DNA from: Trametopsis cervina
Taxonomy: Eukaryota; Basidiomycota; Agaricomycetes; Polyporales; Irpicaceae
Direction of reading: 5' to 3'
Assembly (NCBI GenBank): GCA_022385755.1
Contig: MU278349.1
Location: 496,001 to 560,000, forward strand
Length of the DNA stretch: 64,000 nucleotides
Below are positions 58,762 through 64,000 of this stretch, piece by piece; positions within the stretch are counted from its first letter, which is position 1, and the number at the start of each line of letters is the position of its first letter. The notes under the pieces were generated by a model. The model searched no databases and was not told where the DNA came from. It saw only the letters and a list, made by a program, of their open reading frames with translations. The translations under genes were made by a program, and so were the position numbers.

Positions 58762-60670
58762 GGCGGCACACAAGGCCTCCAGGCTTGATTGATACGGATA
58801 CACGTCCAACATAGAGCGCCACGATCCTCGTACGTGCGTGAAGCGGAGTGGCGGGTCGCGAGTGGCAAATTGGATTGTCGGATTGGATACGATATCGTTC
58901 GCTCGTTCTTGGCGTTGCTTAGAGAAAAGCAATCGGATAGCTCTGTCATGTATATTGATTCATAATGCGACCAGTTGTCGAACTGCGAGGCTGAGATGGC
59001 CGGCAAGTGCGGTGTTCTTTGTTCTCCGTCCTTTGTTCGTTGTTCTCGGGTACGGCGCGTGCCCGTGTGTTGTATGCGCAAACACGCGTGTTCCTGGTAT
59101 GTACAGCAGGCCCACACGCACGCTTGTCGCGCCGTCCCTGCGCCGCCGAAAGCAAGAAGATGCGGCGCAGAAAATGCAGCTCGAGGTGATGCGCGGAACG
59201 TCCGAACGAATTTGACTACCACAGGTTCCGGTAACGCCGCCCGAATAAATCTGGAAAGGCCCGAAGTTCACGCAGGAAAACGTCTGTATTCATGTTCGCC
59301 GTGCTGACCGGTACGCGCGAGGCGGACCTTCAGCCTACTAGCACCCTGCACGTTTCAACCGGATTTCCCGCCGATGGACACGACAATGGACAATCGATAC
59401 AGTACTGGATGGGCGAGGCAATAGAACCAGTTCCCGATGGGCGTAAACAGCATATTAAATCCACCATCACATCCACGAACCTGTTCGTACCCTGATACGG
59501 GGCCTCGAGTCTCGACTTCGTGTGAGTTTCGCCGCCAACGAGGCTGCTGCTGCTGGGCATCCGGATGCCAATTTACGAGGAGCACGGCGCACGGCATTCG
59601 AGTTCCAGCTACAGCACCCAATAAACGCACGCCACCAGAGCGGTGCAGCGATCGCAGATCGAGTGGCTACCGTATAAACTTTTCAGATTGTGACAGCCAC
59701 AGACACATATTGTAGGAGCAGTGTTAGGAGCATGTCACTGTGCGATGATATCGATTTTGATAGCGCAATCGTGTACGAGATACCTGGACAGTGTTTTCCT
59801 AATGAACTGATACCTAATATGAATCCTTGTGGTGCTATGATACGATGATACGGTGATAGTACGTCTATTTGAGAGGGGCGGAACATGGGTGGTGGGATGC
59901 TTGAGCCTAAGTGGCAAAAAATAGGTGGGAAGAACAAAGAAAAAGGTGGGATGAAACCACATTAATCATACGTGTACGTACGGGATTGACGCTACGGGCG
60001 GACCGGGTCAGGATTGAAATTGTGCGGTAAATGTATTGGGTGTATTGGACGGATGGATAGGCGGACGGATGGATGATTGAATGGGCTGGAAAATGCGATG
60101 TGCGATATGCGGAAGTATGGAATGATGGATGGATGGAGACTAAACGGACGGACAATGAGAAGACGATGGATGCGAACAGCGATGGGACGACGAACGATGA
60201 TGGCGAGTGCGATGGTGGTGGTAGCGGCTGATGCGTGCGTAGGCAGAAGGGCGGGTATGTATCGTACAACAGGAAGAGGAAACAGAAGTCACAGAATAGG
60301 AGGGAAAGCGTCAAAAGGTCATGTGGATGTGCAGTGTGCGAGGTGTGCAATGTGAGATGGGATGTATGTATAAAATGTGCATGTGCTGTTGAAGAGTGGG
60401 CGATCATGAGAAGGATTTGGAGCCATAAAAAGAGTCCCAAAGTATTTCCTACGGCGAAACGCAAATATAGCACCCTGGAAAGAAAAAAGAAAAATCGGAC
60501 AAATATTAAAAAAGAAATAGAACCCCATGGTCCCGGACAAACAACACGGAGTACTGAAGGCCATAGACGCCACCGGAGGTGAGGCTGGGAAAGCAGTCCA
60601 CGATGGAACCGCCGTCCACATAGAACGGTGAAACCGGAGAATAGAGGAGTGTCCCGTAAATGCGTGCGCC
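58762..60670. other. 1.9-kb region without a supportable gene
   Basis: It holds the 3' ends of the P450 (+) and the second cyclin (-). Short ATGGAT/GGAT-type tetranucleotide runs occur near 60050-60140. A long minus-strand frame reaching into 59907-61490 is an antisense-frame shadow of the cyclin. No gene seen. Confidence 0.45.
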
Positions 60671-62028
60671 CTAAACGTACACAGGCGTGTTCTCGAAAGA
60701 TGGAGGCGTGGGCGTCGCCTGTTCTCGATGCAAAAACCAATTGCTCTCGAGCGCGAACGGTAACGGCTTTTGGTAGACGCCGACCGCTGCTGCTAACGAT
60801 GGAAACTTGATATTCTCGTAGGATGGCACGGCTCCAAGGGTATACGGCCTGACTTCGGAGCTGGGGCGGTTGGCATCCAATTCTTGCAGCCGTATGCCCG
60901 GCAGCATCGTCGGTGGCTGCGCCGGGGCAGTCGGGAGATCGTATCCGAGGTCCTTCCCGCCACCGATAACATGCAACGCGCTCGATTGCCTCAATGTCGG
61001 CATCGATAACGCGCACAGCGAGTCCATCGGAGCGTTGCGAGCTGGATCGTAGCTTGGTCCTGCGTGCACATAGGGGAAGATGAGAGACGCCCGATGAGGA
61101 TGATGCGTCCGTTTCGGGTCGGAGCCCGGTATGGGCAGGGAATAGGGATGGAGGTCGGGAGGTGTGCGCAGCGGAGGAGAATCGAGAGGCGATAGCGACT
61201 CGGAAGACGACGTGGCATCTCGGATGACTGTCTTCCGTCTGTGGGCCGACTCGGGAACAGAGGGGCGGCCCGATTGGTAGGGGCTGTAGCGGACAGCAGC
61301 GCGATGCGGCACAGTCTTTGTGTGGATCATGTGGTACGCCGCGAACTCTTGCACCTTGGCAAGGAGCGGTAGATGGTGCGCCACTAGCTCCTCCTCTGTG
61401 ACGGAGAGGTCGTATCGCAGTACTTGCAGGAACTCGCGCTCGGCTCGCACGACATCTCTTGACGTGAAGACGGTTGACGAGATCGCCCATGCCTTGGTGC
61501 TAAGGATGTCATCATTCGTGTACTAAGAGGCGTTCATGAAAGAGACTGTGGTTAGCGGGCGCGCCTCAATTTGTGATGCCAGTGGATGCGCACCTTGTTC
61601 GCTAGGATCATCGCTCCAATGAGGGCTCGCTCGCATGCCCAAAGCCCGACAGACACCCGAAGGTTTTTTCTTGATCGTTCCAGGTAGGCCAGGGCGACTA
61701 GCACGGTGGCGATAGGCACGCGGTTCCTTTGTATGACGTTCTGCACGAACGGGCGCAGGAACGGTGTCTCGAGGGTTTGCTGCTGACTCTGCTCCCATGT
61801 GCGGTCGAGAGCGGCCGTTACGGTGAAGAGGAGTCTTTCTACGACGTAATCTGTGCGGAACAGCGCATGAGATGACACAGCGCACAGCACGGGTTTCATC
61901 GGAGGCGGCTTACCATAGAGCGGCACTGAGATGGGTAATCTGAGGAGCAGCTGCAGACGCGAGCTGATTGTTGGCGAGGAAAGCCACGGTGCAGGGTAGG
62001 CTTGTGGTGCTTGTGCTGGCTTCCCCAT
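60671..62028 (-). CDS. Pcl-type (PHO80 family) cyclin, second copy
   Basis: A probable Pho85-type kinase partner. Three exons: MGKPAQAPQAYPAPWLSSPT, SRLQLLLRLPISVPLY joined to DYVVERLLFTVTAALDR (intron GTAAGCC..CGCACAG), the cyclin core FVQNVIQRNRVPIATVLVAL, YLERSRKNLRV, ACERALIGAMILANK joined to YTNDDILSTKAWAISST (intron GTGCGC..TTAG), and RAEREFLQVLRYDLSVTEEE. The C-terminal part is Pro/Ser-rich and disordered. A TATA box (62087-62093) lies about 60 bases upstream. The start at 62028 is the first ATG; an apparent frame extension begins with TTG. It is distinct from the 44-kb cyclin outside the box. Confidence 0.88.
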
Positions 62029-63226
62029 TGGAAGACTGGGCAAGTGAGGAGAGATAGCGGCGCGAAGGGTGGTGAGGCGTGGGCCTTATATAAATGTCGA
62101 GCGTTGGCTGCGGCAGTAGACGGGCAGACGCGGGTTGGAGGACGGAATGGTGGTGGAATGGGAAGGGGCGAGAGGAGAGGAGAGGCGACGGAGGCGGGGC
62201 AGGGGAGCTGAGAGTTTTTAACGGCTTTCATGTTTGCGGGATAAAGGTGAGATGCAGAGAAGAGATCGCAGCGGCTGGGTGGCAGAAGTGATCGCATGCC
62301 CGAGAAGATGGCTGGGCGTGACACAAAGGCCATTATAATTTGCGACAAAGATTGTCCGATCCGGCTGGGAAGGGAAGCGAGTCCCGCGTCCCCACTCAGC
62401 CACGCGCCCGCTCCGCTCCTGGGTATTGCGTTTATTGCGTTTGTTCATACACACACTATAGTAAGTAGCTCACTCCAGTCAGCCCACTAGCACCGTTCAC
62501 AGCGCTGCTAGGACCCATTGTTAGTGTGAATGACTAGTACAGTGCCACCTATCACGCAGGCAGGTGCATTTACATCCATCGCCCCTTTCTGCACGCCGCG
62601 CAGGATGGACATCGTTGGGCCGTGGACTGGCCGTAAAAGGCCGACCGGGCTGCGTCGTGTCGCCTGGGTGTGCTGACACCGCTGAGCCTGGAAAGATTAC
62701 GGTGCGCATGATGTGAGCAAATATACCCGCGTATTGTGCCGTAGTCATCGCTGCGGCCGGTGCCTGTTTTCTGCGTAAGACTCACAAGCTCAGTCACTCA
62801 ATAGCCGCCGCCACATTATGTACCACAGCAAATCACCCCGAATCAAGCGGCCACGCTGCCCAGTCGCTGCCTCAGTCCGCTCGCATCCGCACACACACAG
62901 CAGCGATGCAATCGTCTGGGTCTCATACTTGGATCTGTCCCAGACGTGTCCAGGACGGCGACTGACCGGCCCATCCTGCAACGCGTCTCACGCCCAGCTG
63001 CCCGCTTTCGCATCGCTTCCGTGTCAGTGCCTCGCAACGCATCCTCTGTGACGTACCCTTTTTGTGCACACCTGCGCTCGCGAGACATCCTTGTCCTGTC
63101 ACTCAAACAAGCTCTGTCGCTAGTAGCATGATGATGCATGTTTTATTGGTTGTGGTGCAGAAATACATAAATGCATGCAAAAGCGCAGAAACGAAAGCAA
63201 CAGGCAGCCGAAGCGATGGTCATGTT
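62029..63226. other. 1.2-kb intergenic region
   Basis: The promoter of the second cyclin (TATA at 62087-62093 on the minus strand, T/C-rich leader) and the 3' side of the eS25 gene. No coding pattern seen. Confidence 0.45.
62087..62093 (-). promoter_or_regulatory. TATA box of the second cyclin gene
   Basis: TTATATAA-type element on the minus strand, about 60 bases before the ATG at 62028. Confidence 0.6.
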
Positions 63227-63781
63227 TTAGTCAGTCCCCGCGCCGCTTGATCGTGCTGATAGGAGGAAACACAACAGCATGAGCTCATCAATCCCGAAAC
63301 AAGGACAAGATGTAACGTACTGTAGATCAATTGAGCGCTGTGGTGAACAATTCGCTTGATCAAGCCCTCCTTCTCCAGGTGGCGGATGGCAATACGTGCC
63401 AGCGAGCCGTTGATCTTCAGTCGCTCGATGAGGATGGACTGCGAGATGAAGCGGAAGGTGGGGGTCTCCTTGATGATACGGTCGTACAACGCCTTGTCAA
63501 GGGTGACGGCGTGCTGGGCCTTGTCCTTGACCTTTCCCTTCGACCACTTCTTCTTCTTGGCGGCCTTGCCGCCGCTCGACAATGTGGGGGCTGCCTTAGC
63601 TTTGGCCTAGAAAATTGCGAGAGCGGCAGTTAGCGATCTCGTGCCTGCGTTATCCGACCCGTGCCCAGTCCATCCAGCGTGTTGCGCTCGACCAGTCCGC
63701 CAATCCAACATACAGCACACCTCCAAGCGGTCTCCTGGACAGAGCTAGAGCACATTCGGGCATGAAAACGTTGCTCACCAT
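63227..63781 (-). CDS. RPS25: Small-subunit ribosomal protein eS25 (RPS25)
   Basis: A cytosolic 40S protein. Three exons. The first contributes only the ATG (63779-63781), followed by a 172-base intron (GTGAGC..TTTCTAG, 63607-63778). The second reads AKAKAAPTLSSGGKAAKKKKWSKGKVKDKAQ, then HAVTLDKALYDRIIKETPTF, the winged-helix part ISQSILIERLKINGSLARIA and LEKEGLIKRIVHHSAQLIY. An intron with GTACGT donor and CTATCAG acceptor precedes TRSSGAGTD and the stop at 63227. Length is about 105 residues, as usual. Confidence 0.93.
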
Positions 63782-64000
63782 GGTCTTGAGGGCCTTTCGT
63801 CGATGTGGTCGCTGCTCTTCCCGCCGCGCCCATCTTACCGTGCAGGCCGCTTACATAATCAATACAAACGCCCAATCTTGATCACGTCGTCACGTTACAG
63901 CTACGATTGCAGTACGGGAACGTCGGGCGGCTAATTTCCCCGCCTTACACGTCGACCTTCTCATTGCCCGGTGCATTGAGCGCACCAAACAGCCTGTGAA

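Noticed and set aside
59907..61490. 527-residue minus-strand open frame
   Set aside because: Overlaps the cyclin in another frame, Arg/His/Ser-rich without family pattern; the cyclin frame has conserved boxes and clean splice sites.

Overview
This is a nuclear segment of a filamentous basidiomycete, most likely an agaricomycete. The evidence is about one gene per 2.7 kb on both strands, many introns of about 40-70 bp with GT..AG ends and CTNA-type branch sites, glutamine/proline-rich nuclear regulators, two intron-rich cytochrome P450s, PHO80-family cyclins and a cap-binding/ribosomal/mitochondrial gene set of clear fungal type. There is no operon logic, and I saw no CRISPR array, rRNA, convincing tRNA or recognisable transposon. 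I reconstructed 24 protein genes. Exon joins were worked out by hand from splice signals and reading frame, so minor exons may be off by a few bases.

Left part (0-16 kb): a patatin-type lipase with DUF3336 and a membrane hairpin (-), a Q-rich LIM-domain-binding regulator (+), a PNUTS/Ref2-like protein phosphatase 1 targeting factor whose C-terminal CCCH zinc finger is completed only across a GC-AG intron (-), an HMG-box protein (+), and a WW-domain protein whose WW core is carried on a 12-base microexon (+).

Centre-left (16.5-22.2 kb) holds the most unusual part of the window: two divergently transcribed multidomain sugar enzymes sharing one 0.8-kb promoter region with a TATA box at each end. 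One is a class I SAM methyltransferase fused to a GT8 glycosyltransferase. The other is a 1013-residue protein joining a GDP-mannose 3,5-epimerase (GME) domain, a second glycosyltransferase-like domain and a GT2 glycosyltransferase with C-terminal membrane segments. Together they look like a compact pathway that makes a GDP-hexose, uses it on a glycan and possibly methylates it. I am not aware of a described system of this architecture, and fungi are not known to need GME for vitamin C.

Centre (22.5-43 kb): a cytochrome b5-acyl-CoA dehydrogenase fusion, tRNA adenosine deaminase TAD2, the mitochondrial FAD/folate carrier FLX1, a prolyl oligopeptidase, mitochondrial IF3 facing a probable PPR-like mitochondrial protein only 43 bases away, nuclear cap-binding subunit CBP80, a nucleotide-sugar transporter and a first P450.

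Right part (43-64 kb): a Pcl/PHO80-type cyclin, a proline-rich SH3 protein, an SS18/SSXT-like putative SWI/SNF subunit, ribosomal protein uL2, an FGGY ribulokinase, a second P450 with a 10-base microexon, a second Pcl-type cyclin and ribosomal protein eS25. Three stretches of about 2 kb (3.8-5.9, 50.1-52.3, 58.8-60.7 kb) hold no gene that I can support.
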